Below are positions 24,935 to 33,629 of a DNA stretch of 64,000 nt, one piece after another. Where the stretch lies: assembly GCA_037954235.1 (NCBI GenBank), contig JBBMOA010000015.1:26144569-26208568 (forward strand). The letters are read 5' to 3'. The position numbers and the translations under genes are program-made. This DNA is from Aulostomus chinensis (Eukaryota > Chordata > Actinopteri > Syngnathiformes > Aulostomidae). The notes beneath the pieces were generated by a model. The model was not told where the DNA came from. It did not search any database and saw only the letters and a list, made by a program, of their open reading frames with translations. The first letter of the stretch is position 1; the number at the start of each line of letters is the position of its first letter.

Positions 24935-25009
24935 TTATTAGTTGTGTGTGACGTTGACTCCGCGTTTCCCTCCTTCTATGTCACGATCTGTGAGCCGGGT
25001 CGTGACATA

Positions 25010-25027
25010 TGGGGGCTCGTCCGGGAT
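25010..25027 (+). promoter_or_regulatory. Primer-binding site complementary to tRNA-Pro
   Basis: TGGGGGCTCGTCCGGGAT starts two bases after the 5' LTR. It is the same 18-mer known as the proline tRNA primer-binding site of murine leukaemia-type gammaretroviruses. It primes minus-strand DNA synthesis. Confidence 0.93.
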
Positions 25028-25596
25028 CCTTGTAGTTTTGTTGGTTGTGGCTCGTCTGTCTGTCCTGCCTGGTGGTCGGGCAGTGTTCGGCGCTCTTCCG
25101 GGTGCGTTTCACTTGTGACGTCGCTGGAGCTACGGTGGCCGCAGTGCCAGCTGTGGCCGCGTCGTGTTGGAGGGCGCGGAGTCCTATTCGCGGGCATGAC
25201 GGCTCGGCTATAGGTAAGTGAATGTTCCTGGTGTTGGCTGTGTGCGCTTTTGAGGAGAGCGAGTGTTCCCCTGCCAGGTGAAGAGGCGTTGCTCCTTTGG
25301 GTTTCGCCTGGTTGTTGTTTTCTTTTAGTGTTGCGGAGAAAGTGGTTAGAGCTACATGCTCGGGAGCACGTCCGTGGGTCCGAGTGGGTCGCCAGTTTCT
25401 GGTTGCTCTACTCGTCCGCTGGTTTACTGTGCGTAATTACCCGCCACCTGTACCTGCACGAAGACCAGGGTTGAGTTAGGTAGGTAGACACGGCTAGGCA
25501 GTGAGCTAGTGGGGTTCGCTTGCTCACTTGCGCTGCGGCAGTCAGTGCACCGGTTGGGGCTTCACTTGTGCGCTTCGTTCTTAGGTTCGCAGTAAG
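25028..25596 (+). other. Retrotransposon leader between PBS and gag-pol
   Basis: Untranslated leader of about 570 bp, GT-rich, presumably including a packaging signal. Small frames exist, but none has a recognisable product. The main start codon, AAGATGG, follows at 25597 with good context (A at -3, G at +4). Confidence 0.7.
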
Positions 25597-28500
25597 ATGG
25601 CGTCAGTGGACGACTTTTTTGCTTGCCCCTCGGGGGACTTGCTTGATTTGTTCACCAAGGAGCAGCTGTGTAGGATTGCTGAGCATTATAATGTAGAAGT
25701 TGATGATCGGGGCCAGAAACAGCGAGTGAAGGCCGTGTTAAGAGCGAGGTTGCAGGACAAGGGTGTTCTGCCGGAAGTTGAGTCGCCGTTGAACCCGTCG
25801 GCGTCGAGTTTATCGTACGAGCAACAGAAGGAACTTCTCCTACTGCAGTTAGAACAGGAGAAGTTCAAGCTCGAAAAGGAGAGGTTGCGCCAGCAGGGCG
25901 AGCAGGCCCGGCTGGAGGTTGAGCGGGTGAGACTGGCGCTGGTTGGCGAGGGTAAGCTCCGTGCCGCCGAGGCTAGCCCTAGGACGTCCGGTTACCTTTT
26001 CGAGTCTCCGGATGATTTTGACGTGCTGAGCAACCTGCGGCTTTTGCCAAAATTTTCGGAGCATGATCCGGAGCTTTTCTTTTCGCTTTTTGAGCAGGTG
26101 GCTGAGGCGCGCAACTGGCCCGATTCCGCGTGCACGCTGATGCTGCAGTGTGTGTTAACGGGAAGAGCCCAGGAGGCGTATTCATCGCTGAGTGACGCGG
26201 ACTCCCGTAGTTACGCATCGGTGAAGTCGGCAGTCCTCAAAGCCTACGAACTGGTTCCCGAGGCTTACCGGCTGCGGTTCAGATCTTGGAAGCGCGGGGT
26301 TAAGCAAAGTCACTTGGAGTTTGCACGTGAGTTGACGTGTCATTTTAACCGCTGGTGCTCCGCTTCCAACGTGAGTGACTTTGACGGGTTGTGTAACCTG
26401 GTGGTCTTGGAGCAATTAAAAAGCTCTGTTCCTACGCGGGTTGCGACATATATCAGTGAACAGAAGGCAGAGACTGCGGCAGAGGCTGCCGCTCTGGCGG
26501 ATGATTATGTGCTAACCCACAGGTGCGGGTTTGGTGAGTTCCCGCTGGGGGGTCAAGGTAATTGGGGTGGTGCCGGTGGTGCAAATTATTTTTGTCAACG
26601 AGATAAAACTCTGCCGGTTGCTGGCCCTGGTAAGCGTGTGAGCAGTGGCGGTGAAAGAGAAACAACCTGCCATTACTGCCGAAAACAGGGACATTGGAAG
26701 CAGGACTGTCCGGTGCTTCATGGCAGACCTAAGACTGCTGTGTTGGGTAAGCCGAAGGGGGCTGGCCTTGCTGTGCCAGTTTCACCAGCACCTAGAGCGA
26801 TGCCCAATGTTTCCCTGCGGGAGGCGTGTTCTTACCCCCCTGAGTTGGCAGCTTACAAACCATTCATTGGTGACGGTTTTGTTTCACTGTCAGAGAGTGA
26901 CCACAAAACTTCAGTGCGGGTGTTGAGAGACACGGGGGCGGTTGACTCATTCATTCAGGCTGGGGTTCTGCCACTCTCAGAGGAGACGGATACAGGTTGT
27001 TCTGTACCTGTTAGGGGGATGGACCTCAATTTGTTGTGGGTTCCACTGCACAAGGTGTGGTTGGAGTGTGACCTGTTCCAGGGCTTTGCTGAATTGGCCG
27101 TGCGACCGGCATTGCCGATCCCAGGGGTGTCTGTTGTCCTGGGGAACAATTTGGTTGCCGCCCAGGTGTGGCCTGACATTCCCCCACCGGTCGTGGCGTC
27201 CGTGCCGCTGCTGAGGTCAACACCTGATAATGTGGAGCGTGACTTCCCAGATGTCTTTTCCGCCTGTGCGGTGACACGAGCCATGGCCAAGGCTAGCACT
27301 GGTGGCCAGGTGGATGGGGCAGAAATTTCTGAAAAGTTCGCTATTCCTTTGGCTGATTTTCCAGGGTCAGTAACGCGCAGTGATTTGGTGGCACAGCAGC
27401 AGGGGGACCTGTCCTTGACGGGTTTATTTGAGAAGGTCCGGCCCACGAGTGAGCGCGATGACTGTGTGTGTGGGTATTTCTTGGAGGATTCACTGCTGGT
27501 CAGGAAGTGGATGCGGCATGATGGGAGTTCACCAGGCGACCCTGTGTGGCAGATTGTGGTGCCGGTGACTCTCAGGCAGTCGGTGCTGAAGGTAGCCCAT
27601 GACGAGTCAGGTCACGCCGGGGTAAGGAAAACATACGACAGGTTACTGAGACATTTCTTCTGGCCTCGGTTGAAGAAGGATGTGGCTGCTTTTGTAAAGA
27701 CCTGTCATACCTGTCAGTTGACTGATAAGCCAAATCAGGTTTTAAAACCAGTGCCATTATGTCCCATCCCAGCCATCAGTCAGCCCTTTGAACATCTACT
27801 AGTGGATTGTGTGGGCCCCCTGCCACGCTCAAAGTCGGGGGCAGCATACCTTTTGACGGTCATGTGTCAGAGTACCCGTTACCCAGCCGCTTATCCTCTG
27901 CGTACAATTACGACCCGGGCTGTTGTTCGGGCCCTTTCCCAGTTCATCTCCGTGTTTGGTATCCCAAGGGTTGTGCAGTCGGATCAGGGTTCTAATTTCT
28001 CGTCTCGCCTGTTTTCTCAGGTTTTAAAGCAGCTCCGAATACAACATAATCCGAGCTCTGCCTACCATGCTCAAAGTCAGGGGGCTTTGGAGCGCTTCCA
28101 TCAGACGCTGAAGTCAGCCCTACGTGCCTATTGCACAGAGCTGGGTAGGGACTGGGAGGACGGTCTGCCATGGTTGATGCTGGCGGCGAGAGAGGCCACG
28201 CAGGAAAGTACTGGGTTCAGTCCAAACGAACTGGTTTTCTCGCACACGGTGAGGGGCCCGTTGGCTGCGGTGTCTAGTGGCTGGAGGGACTCTGAGCCGC
28301 CGGAGAACTTGCTTGATTATGTGAATGGGTTCAGACACAGGCTGTATGCTGCTGGTGAGCTGGCAAGAAGTAAGTTGGCCTCGGCCCAGGGTAAGATGAA
28401 GGGTCTGTATGATCGTCTGACAGAGCGTCGCGTCTTAACCCCGGGTGATCAGGTTTTGGCCCTTCTTCCTTTGGTTTCTTCTCCATTTCAGGCAAAATTC

Positions 28501-30195
28501 TCCGGCCCACATACGGTGCTTAAGAAGATCTCTGACCAGAACTATATAATTTCAACACCGCAGCGCCGCAGGCCAACCCAACTGTGCCATGTCAACCTGT
28601 TGAAGCCCTACCATGCGCGTGACTCTGGGGCGGTCCCAGTGGTGGCAGGATTGGGTCCAGTGGTGCGGTCAGTTTGCGTGGTTGGTCCCGTGTCGGGGGT
28701 GCCTCCTCCCGGGCCGTTAGTTGAGGGGAACGCGGAGACTGATGTCATAGATGAAGCTCTAATGCACAGCCGATTGAGAAATTCTGAGACCCTCTGCAAC
28801 CTAGGGGGGCTGCTGGCACACTTGCCTAAGTCACGCCAGATAGAGCTAACCCAGCTGATCCAGGGTTTCCCTTCTTTGTTTGGCGACACTCCTAGCCGCA
28901 CTCACCTGGCCGAGCATGATATTGATGTGGGGGATGCCAAACCGATCCGGCAGAGGTTTTATCGGGTTAACCTTGAAAAACGCAATCGACTTGAACACGA
29001 GGTTAAGTATATGCTGGAGAATAGTATTGCAGAGCCTTGCTCATCTAGCTGGTCCTCTCCATGCCTGCTCGTACCAAAGTCAGATAACACCCTGCGTTTT
29101 TGCTCTGATTTTAGAAAGGTGAACTCCGTGACTAAGCCGGACTCCTTTCCCCTTCCTAGGATGGATGACTGTGTTGACCAGGTTGGCGCGGCAAAGTTTG
29201 TCAGCAAGTTTGACCTCCTGAAGGGTTATTGGCAAATTCCCCTTTCCCCGCGAGCACGGGAGATTGCAGCGTTTATCACTCCAACAGGTTTATACTCATA
29301 CACGGTAATGCCGTTTGGGCTGCGGAACGCTCCAGCTACATTTCAACGTTTGATGAACCGTGTGGTGGGTGATATGCAGGGATGCGCCGTATATTTAGAT
29401 GATGTTGTGGTGTTCTCTGACACCTGGGAAGCTCACATGGGCCGCGTCCGTGAGTTGTTCAGCCGGTTAGCAGAGGCTAGGCTCACAGTTAATCTTGCAA
29501 AGTGTGAGTTTGCAAGGGCAACTGTGACCTACCTTGGCAGAGTGGTTGGGCAGGGTGAGGTGCGTCCGGTGGGTGCGAAGGTTGAGGCTGTGTCGAAATA
29601 TTCAGTTCCAACGTCAAAGAAGGAGCTGATGCGGTTCCTTGGCCTTGTGGGTTATTATAGAAGTTTCTGCAGGAATTTCTCCACAGTGGTGGCACCTCTC
29701 ACTGACCTACTTAAGGAGAAAGCCAAGTATGTCTGGACGCCAGCCTGCCACAACGCATTTGAACAGGTTAAAACACTCCTTTGCAGGGCTCCAGTCCTGG
29801 CGGCACCACGGCTGGACCGACCGTTCCAGCTGTCTGTTGACGCCAGTCACGTCGGAGCAGGAGCTGTGCTTATGCAGGTTGATGACCTGGGAGTAGAGAG
29901 GCCTGTCAGTTTTTTTTCCAAAAAGTTTACTCCATGCCAAATGAACTACTCGGTTATTGAGAAGGAGGCGCTAGCTCTGATTTTAGCCTTGAAGCACTTT
30001 GATGTTTATGTAGGCGGCAGCACTCCGCTGGTTGTTTTTACAGATCATAACCCCCTGACTTTCCTTCATTCACTGCAGTGTCCAAACCAGCGCCTGATTA
30101 GGTGGTCCCTCTTCCTGCAGTCGTACTGCTTGGACATTCGGCATGTGAAAGGGTCGGATAACGTGGTGGCAGACGCGTTGTCCAGGGTTCCCTGA
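25597..30195 (+). CDS. gag-pol: Gag-Pol polyprotein of the Gmr1-type element, intact, 1532 aa
   Basis: One open frame. Residues about 75-120 are a charged coiled coil. About 145-305 is a capsid domain of SCAN-like character. A CCHC zinc knuckle follows (C358, C361, H366, C371). The aspartic protease has D445-T446-G447 and a VVLG flap-side motif at 513-516. The integrase follows, with its zinc finger (H668, H673, C703, C706), DDE core D737, D796 and E832 (35 residues between the last two), and a GPY/F-type module around 967-1005. Next comes reverse transcriptase, with first Asp D1206 and YLDD at 1266-1269. RNase H has D1415, E1457, D1483 and D1526. The frame stops right after RNase H, so integrase is not at the usual gypsy position. 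Gag and Pol are fused without a stop or frameshift. Every expected catalytic residue is present. The product would assemble particles, copy the RNA and integrate the DNA. Confidence 0.95.
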   Translation: MASVDDFFACPSGDLLDLFTKEQLCRIAEHYNVEVDDRGQKQRVKAVLRARLQDKGVLPEVESPLNPSASSLSYEQQKELLLLQLEQEKFKLEKERLRQQGEQARLEVERVRLALVGEGKLRAAEASPRTSGYLFESPDDFDVLSNLRLLPKFSEHDPELFFSLFEQVAEARNWPDSACTLMLQCVLTGRAQEAYSSLSDADSRSYASVKSAVLKAYELVPEAYRLRFRSWKRGVKQSHLEFARELTCHFNRWCSASNVSDFDGLCNLVVLEQLKSSVPTRVATYISEQKAETAAEAAALADDYVLTHRCGFGEFPLGGQGNWGGAGGANYFCQRDKTLPVAGPGKRVSSGGERETTCHYCRKQGHWKQDCPVLHGRPKTAVLGKPKGAGLAVPVSPAPRAMPNVSLREACSYPPELAAYKPFIGDGFVSLSESDHKTSVRVLRDTGAVDSFIQAGVLPLSEETDTGCSVPVRGMDLNLLWVPLHKVWLECDLFQGFAELAVRPALPIPGVSVVLGNNLVAAQVWPDIPPPVVASVPLLRSTPDNVERDFPDVFSACAVTRAMAKASTGGQVDGAEISEKFAIPLADFPGSVTRSDLVAQQQGDLSLTGLFEKVRPTSERDDCVCGYFLEDSLLVRKWMRHDGSSPGDPVWQIVVPVTLRQSVLKVAHDESGHAGVRKTYDRLLRHFFWPRLKKDVAAFVKTCHTCQLTDKPNQVLKPVPLCPIPAISQPFEHLLVDCVGPLPRSKSGAAYLLTVMCQSTRYPAAYPLRTITTRAVVRALSQFISVFGIPRVVQSDQGSNFSSRLFSQVLKQLRIQHNPSSAYHAQSQGALERFHQTLKSALRAYCTELGRDWEDGLPWLMLAAREATQESTGFSPNELVFSHTVRGPLAAVSSGWRDSEPPENLLDYVNGFRHRLYAAGELARSKLASAQGKMKGLYDRLTERRVLTPGDQVLALLPLVSSPFQAKFSGPHTVLKKISDQNYIISTPQRRRPTQLCHVNLLKPYHARDSGAVPVVAGLGPVVRSVCVVGPVSGVPPPGPLVEGNAETDVIDEALMHSRLRNSETLCNLGGLLAHLPKSRQIELTQLIQGFPSLFGDTPSRTHLAEHDIDVGDAKPIRQRFYRVNLEKRNRLEHEVKYMLENSIAEPCSSSWSSPCLLVPKSDNTLRFCSDFRKVNSVTKPDSFPLPRMDDCVDQVGAAKFVSKFDLLKGYWQIPLSPRAREIAAFITPTGLYSYTVMPFGLRNAPATFQRLMNRVVGDMQGCAVYLDDVVVFSDTWEAHMGRVRELFSRLAEARLTVNLAKCEFARATVTYLGRVVGQGEVRPVGAKVEAVSKYSVPTSKKELMRFLGLVGYYRSFCRNFSTVVAPLTDLLKEKAKYVWTPACHNAFEQVKTLLCRAPVLAAPRLDRPFQLSVDASHVGAGAVLMQVDDLGVERPVSFFSKKFTPCQMNYSVIEKEALALILALKHFDVYVGGSTPLVVFTDHNPLTFLHSLQCPNQRLIRWSLFLQSYCLDIRHVKGSDNVVADALSRVP

Positions 30196-30511
30196 TTCTT
30201 TCCAGAGTCTTCATGTGTTCTGTTTGCTGTTCTCTCCTGGCCTCCTCCTGCCTCTTAATTTGCTTCCCAGGTGCACCGGTTGCTGGGGAAGGCTGTTGGT
30301 TCGGGATTTGTCAAGCTTCCAGAACAATCGGTGGTGGTTATCTTCTGGCTGGTTGGTTATGTGGGTCTCTCTTGGTCCTTCTGTCGGTGGATTTGTTCTC
30401 TTTCCTTGGTGTTCAGTTGTAGTGGCACACGTGCTGGCTTGTGGGCGCGCACTTTAGTTGTTTTTGTTTTTTGCTCTGTTGTCGGGGTTCCTTTTGGGAC
30501 CCCGTTTTTGT
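30196..30511 (+). other. Retrotransposon 3' untranslated region
   Basis: About 315 bp of GT-rich sequence between the gag-pol stop and the polypurine tract. There is no env-like frame; small frames here lack any domain. Confidence 0.7.
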
Positions 30512-30520
30512 GGGGGGGGG
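30512..30520 (+). promoter_or_regulatory. Polypurine tract
   Basis: Nine G residues directly abut the 3' LTR (TGGGGGGGGG|TGTCAC). Position and purine content fit the primer for plus-strand DNA synthesis. Confidence 0.85.
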
Positions 30521-30963
30521 TGTCACGTCCCCATGGTCATGGGCATGGGGGCGTGGCATCATTTGTGACTTCCTTCCCTTCCCAGGTTGGAGCTTTACGG
30601 GGCGGAGCTGCTGACTAATTGGGAGCACCTGGGCCCGGGCGTCTCCCAGCTATAAAGCAGGCGGCCAACCTGGCCGACGGGCTCTCGCTCACTCCTCCTG
30701 GCCCACGTCGGAGCGATGGTTGTGTTTCTTGAGTTATGTCTTGTTTAGTTCTCTGCATCCATCACACCGCGCACATACACCCCCTGTACACTCATGCACA
30801 CACTCGCACTCACCACTGACACTACTGATAACCACACTCCATTGTATGTTATGGTTTGCCTTGTTTTGATTTTGCATTGTTAATAATAAATTATTAGTTG
30901 TGTGTGACGTTGACTCCGCGTTTCCCTCCTTCTATGTCACGATCTGTGAGCCGGGTCGTGACA
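30521..30963 (+). repeat. 3' LTR
   Basis: 443 bp, by eye identical to the 5' LTR, with TATA box at 30651-30656, AATAAA at 30885-30890 and the terminal inverted repeat at 30935-30942/30956-30963. Confidence 0.97.
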
Positions 30964-30968
30964 CCCAC
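30964..30968. repeat. 5-bp target-site duplication (right)
   Basis: CCCAC, exact copy of 24560-24564. It lies within the right terminal repeat of the outer hAT. Confidence 0.95.
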
Positions 30969-30972
30969 CATA

Positions 30973-30980
30973 ACCAGCAG
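30973..30980. repeat. Right 8-bp target-site duplication of the outer hAT
   Basis: ACCAGCAG, matching ATCAGCAG at 20074-20081 at 7 of 8 positions. Confidence 0.65.
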
Positions 30981-32009
30981 CGCACATATTAACCTCTACT
31001 GGAAGAACTTTTCTTGAATATAGAAATCACAAGAGGCTTTTCTGGGTTTCTTTGTCTTTTCCAGTCGCCTTGATGTCACGTGAGCCTGTAACTTCATGAA
31101 TACACCGACACACCTCTTACCTCCTCCTCTCTCATAACCATATCCTTCATCTTAAAATAACACATTAAGACATCAATTGCACATGAATACATCAATAATA
31201 CTATGATGTTAATAGCATTCATCCTGCATTATGGACTTTTGTTTTACTTAAAAACGTGTGGGGTAATACAAAGCTCTTTAATAGTTTCAGCTTCAATAAA
31301 TAAAAGTAAGCTGCTCAAAATCATCTTAATAATCAACATGAGTGTGGCATCCGACTGCAGCAGGGTCACAGTGTCACGGGAGTGTATGACTCCACTGGCA
31401 ACATTTTTAATCAGTCATGCTTCTCTTGATGCTCCATTTTTCATTAACTACTATGTATCTATGTAGAATGGTGAAACATTAAAATATATCAATACTTCTG
31501 TCCCAAATTGATTCTTCATTTTCATCTACCAGTTGGTGGCTCGTGCACGCCAGTCTTAGTCTTTAGAATCCTTCCAGGACCGCGTCCTGCTTGCTCGAGG
31601 TCTGGGTGATAGAGACAGCTGAGCTCGCCAGAGAGACGCACTTCACGATGGCAGATGTCCCTTTAGGAATTTGGTGTCCGCTGGTGTGTTCTTTATTTAA
31701 CTTCTTTATCTTTTTATATTTCGTGAGCTTAAATACAGTCTGGTAAATCCCTGACTCCTCTTGTTCAGATATTTGCATGTAAATTGTACGTGTTTTATAC
31801 TGTAGTTCCTGTCTCTGTTTTAGCTGCAGCTCAGTTAGGTACTGTTAAAGTCAGGTATGTTGTTCTGGCTCCAAAAAAATACAAAGAAAACATGGGACTC
31901 AGAAAGTGACACTCTTCAGCTTCAACTAAGTGCAGACATTGAGCAGAAAGTCCCTCTTTGACCGGAAAGCTGATGTTAGCATCACAACCAAAGTAGTTCA
32001 CTAAAATTA

Positions 32010-32150
32010 GCACCAGACGTGATGCAGCAGGTAAATGTTAGCACAGGGCCTGTAGTAGCAAGCTAACATTGGCACCAGACCTGAAGAGCAGGTAAATGTT
32101 AGCTCCACACCTGTAAAAGCAAGCAGCAGGTTAATGTTAGCATCACACCA
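32010..32150. repeat. Diverged tandem repeat with TAAATGTTAGC core
   Basis: Copies of CAGGTAAATGTTAGC or CAGGTTAATGTTAGC followed by CA-rich text and CCTG recur near 32028, 32090 and 32128. Unit length varies. Confidence 0.55.
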
Positions 32151-32600
32151 TTAGCATCAATCGGTTTAGGTCTAGTTCAGCATTTGTTGACACTATTAAT
32201 AGAAACACCACCACCAATTTGATCTTTATTGGGATTTAAACATAAATACATTTGATTTACTCAACTAGTTTTTTTTAAATATATATTTCCATAAATGAAG
32301 GATTTAATCTACCCTTTTGCCCCACCAAGTTACACACTGATTCTCAGACTTTTTAACACATTACCAGCATTATTATTGGAAATTTTCACCTCACCATGCA
32401 GCCCTGAGAGAGACACAGGCATCATGTGACCATACACCTGTGGTTACTAGGCAGTCTTGGCATGTTTCACACTGCATCTGACTTTTTGGGTTTTGGGGCT
32501 TTAGGTGTTGGATACCCTTACCTACGGTAGACGGACCAAAATGCCCCAAATAGTCCCACTAAGATGGTTTTCTAATGGAATCACACAGGAGGCTCTGTAT

Positions 32601-32644
32601 GTACACACACAAACACACACACACACACACGCACACACACACAC
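32601..32644. repeat. (CA)n microsatellite, interrupted
   Basis: CA repeats with single AAAC and GCAC interruptions. Confidence 0.9.
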
Positions 32645-33554
32645 TCCACCTGCTGCTTCTTGCATTTGCATTTTCCCTCCTTTCTTTTTCTGTCACTGTC
32701 ACCACCTGCTTCCTTATGCATTATATTTTATAATTTGTACCTGTCACTGAATTGCCATGCAAGGGTTCAACCACAGCGTTACTGGGATTCTCAAAGGACT
32801 CATGGTTTCATCAACATCATCTCCTGCTTCCATCAATCACAGAATCCAATTGAAATAACTGCCGTTTTGTCTCTCCATACATGATGTTGATCTTTTTTTT
32901 CATTCCGAGCCAAATCACTCTGGTCTACCTGTGAGGTGTCTTGGTTATCTTGGTCCACTTGAATATAAACTGATTTTGGTGTTGCTACTCTGAAGGAAAG
33001 GGATGTTGCTGAATAATTATTACAATACAAAATGGCCCCAAATTATATAGAACCACTTTTTTTCTGAACTAAGTGCTGCACTCTAACCAAGGAGGGAGAA
33101 CTGAAAGTGACAGTGTTGCACGGTAGGAGAATGAAGTTATTGGATTTTTTTTTCATTAAAAGTTCACCAAAATTATGTTTTATTTTCAAACTAAGTGGTG
33201 TTGTATAACCACAGCAATAATGTGATTTTGGAGGAAGTAGGACCTGCATCTGATACTTGCAGGCTCACAGGTAGTGAGGTCATCTAAACAGAGGCAGAGG
33301 CGTGGAGCTCAACACTTTTCTTTTATTGAACAGAAAGCAGGATGCAGGCGGCTGCGTCAGGAAAACAGAATAACCAGTTTAACTTGTGACAGTTTCACTG
33401 TAACATTCAGTTTAAGTTAGTTGGTTTAAATTTGATTTACAAAAGTGACATACTATAACCTAAAGGAAGGGCAGAAGCAGGAGGAAGACGCCTCAGACAG
33501 CTTGGTAGTGGCCCCAGGCCGGCACTATCACACCACACATGCTCCAGGCCTCTG

Positions 33555-33560
<6 letters not shown>

Positions 33561-33624
<64 letters not shown>
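33561..33624. repeat. (CA)n microsatellite, 32 uninterrupted units
   Basis: The longest perfect CA tract in the window, preceded by a short CT tract. Likely highly polymorphic. Confidence 0.95.

Positions 33625-33629
<5 letters not shown>

Larger units (their letters stand above)
24565..25007 (+). repeat. 5' LTR
   Basis: 443 bp, TG...CA termini. It contains a TATA box (24695-24700) and an AATAAA signal (24929-24934). The last 29 bp form an inverted repeat, TGTCACGA (24979-24986) and TCGTGACA (25000-25007). By eye it is identical to the 3' LTR. Confidence 0.97.
24565..30963 (+). mobile_element. Complete Gmr1-type Ty3/gypsy LTR retrotransposon, integrase upstream of RT
   Basis: A 6399-bp element bounded by 443-bp LTRs starting TGTCACG and ending CGTGACA, with an exact 5-bp target duplication. 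In order it holds the 5' LTR, tRNA-Pro primer-binding site, leader, a single gag-pol frame, 3' untranslated region, poly-G polypurine tract and 3' LTR. I compared the two LTRs block by block and found no difference, so the insertion is recent. The Gag - PR - INT - RT - RNase H order, with gypsy-like sequences, matches the Gmr1 group described from cod and other deuterostomes. There is no env and no chromodomain. All parts needed for autonomous transposition seem present. Confidence 0.95.
20082..30972 (-). mobile_element. Outer ZBED-type hAT DNA transposon, decayed and interrupted by nested insertions
   Basis: The left terminus is TAGAGATGGATATCG, close to the TAGGGATGGGTATCG-type ends of fish ZBED-like hAT elements. 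The right terminus, split by the LTR insertion, reads AATACCCACCATA, an imperfect inverted match. Flanking 8-bp repeats match at 7 of 8 bases. A degenerate transposase is readable on the minus strand at about 21587-23480. Subtracting the LTR element plus its duplication (6404 bp) and the internal hAT plus its duplication (731 bp) leaves about 3.76 kb, a normal size for an autonomous hAT. It moved by cut and paste via a DDE transposase. This copy is dead: its transposase frame is broken repeatedly and its right end is severed. Confidence 0.65.
30981..33560. other. No gene recognised; includes diverged tandem copies and a CA tract
   Basis: AT-rich noncoding sequence. At about 32010-32150 a GGTAAATGTTAGC-type motif recurs three or four times with spacing near 55-65 bp, an old imperfect tandem repeat. 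A CA tract lies at 32601-32644. Confidence 0.45.

Noticed and set aside
27807..30000. Several antisense and alternate frames within gag-pol
   Set aside because: Shadows of the 1532-codon frame with no recognisable domains of their own.
30213..30618. Possible env-like small frame after RNase H
   Set aside because: Hydrophobic but short, with no signal peptide and transmembrane arrangement typical of Env, and it overlaps the polypurine tract and LTR.
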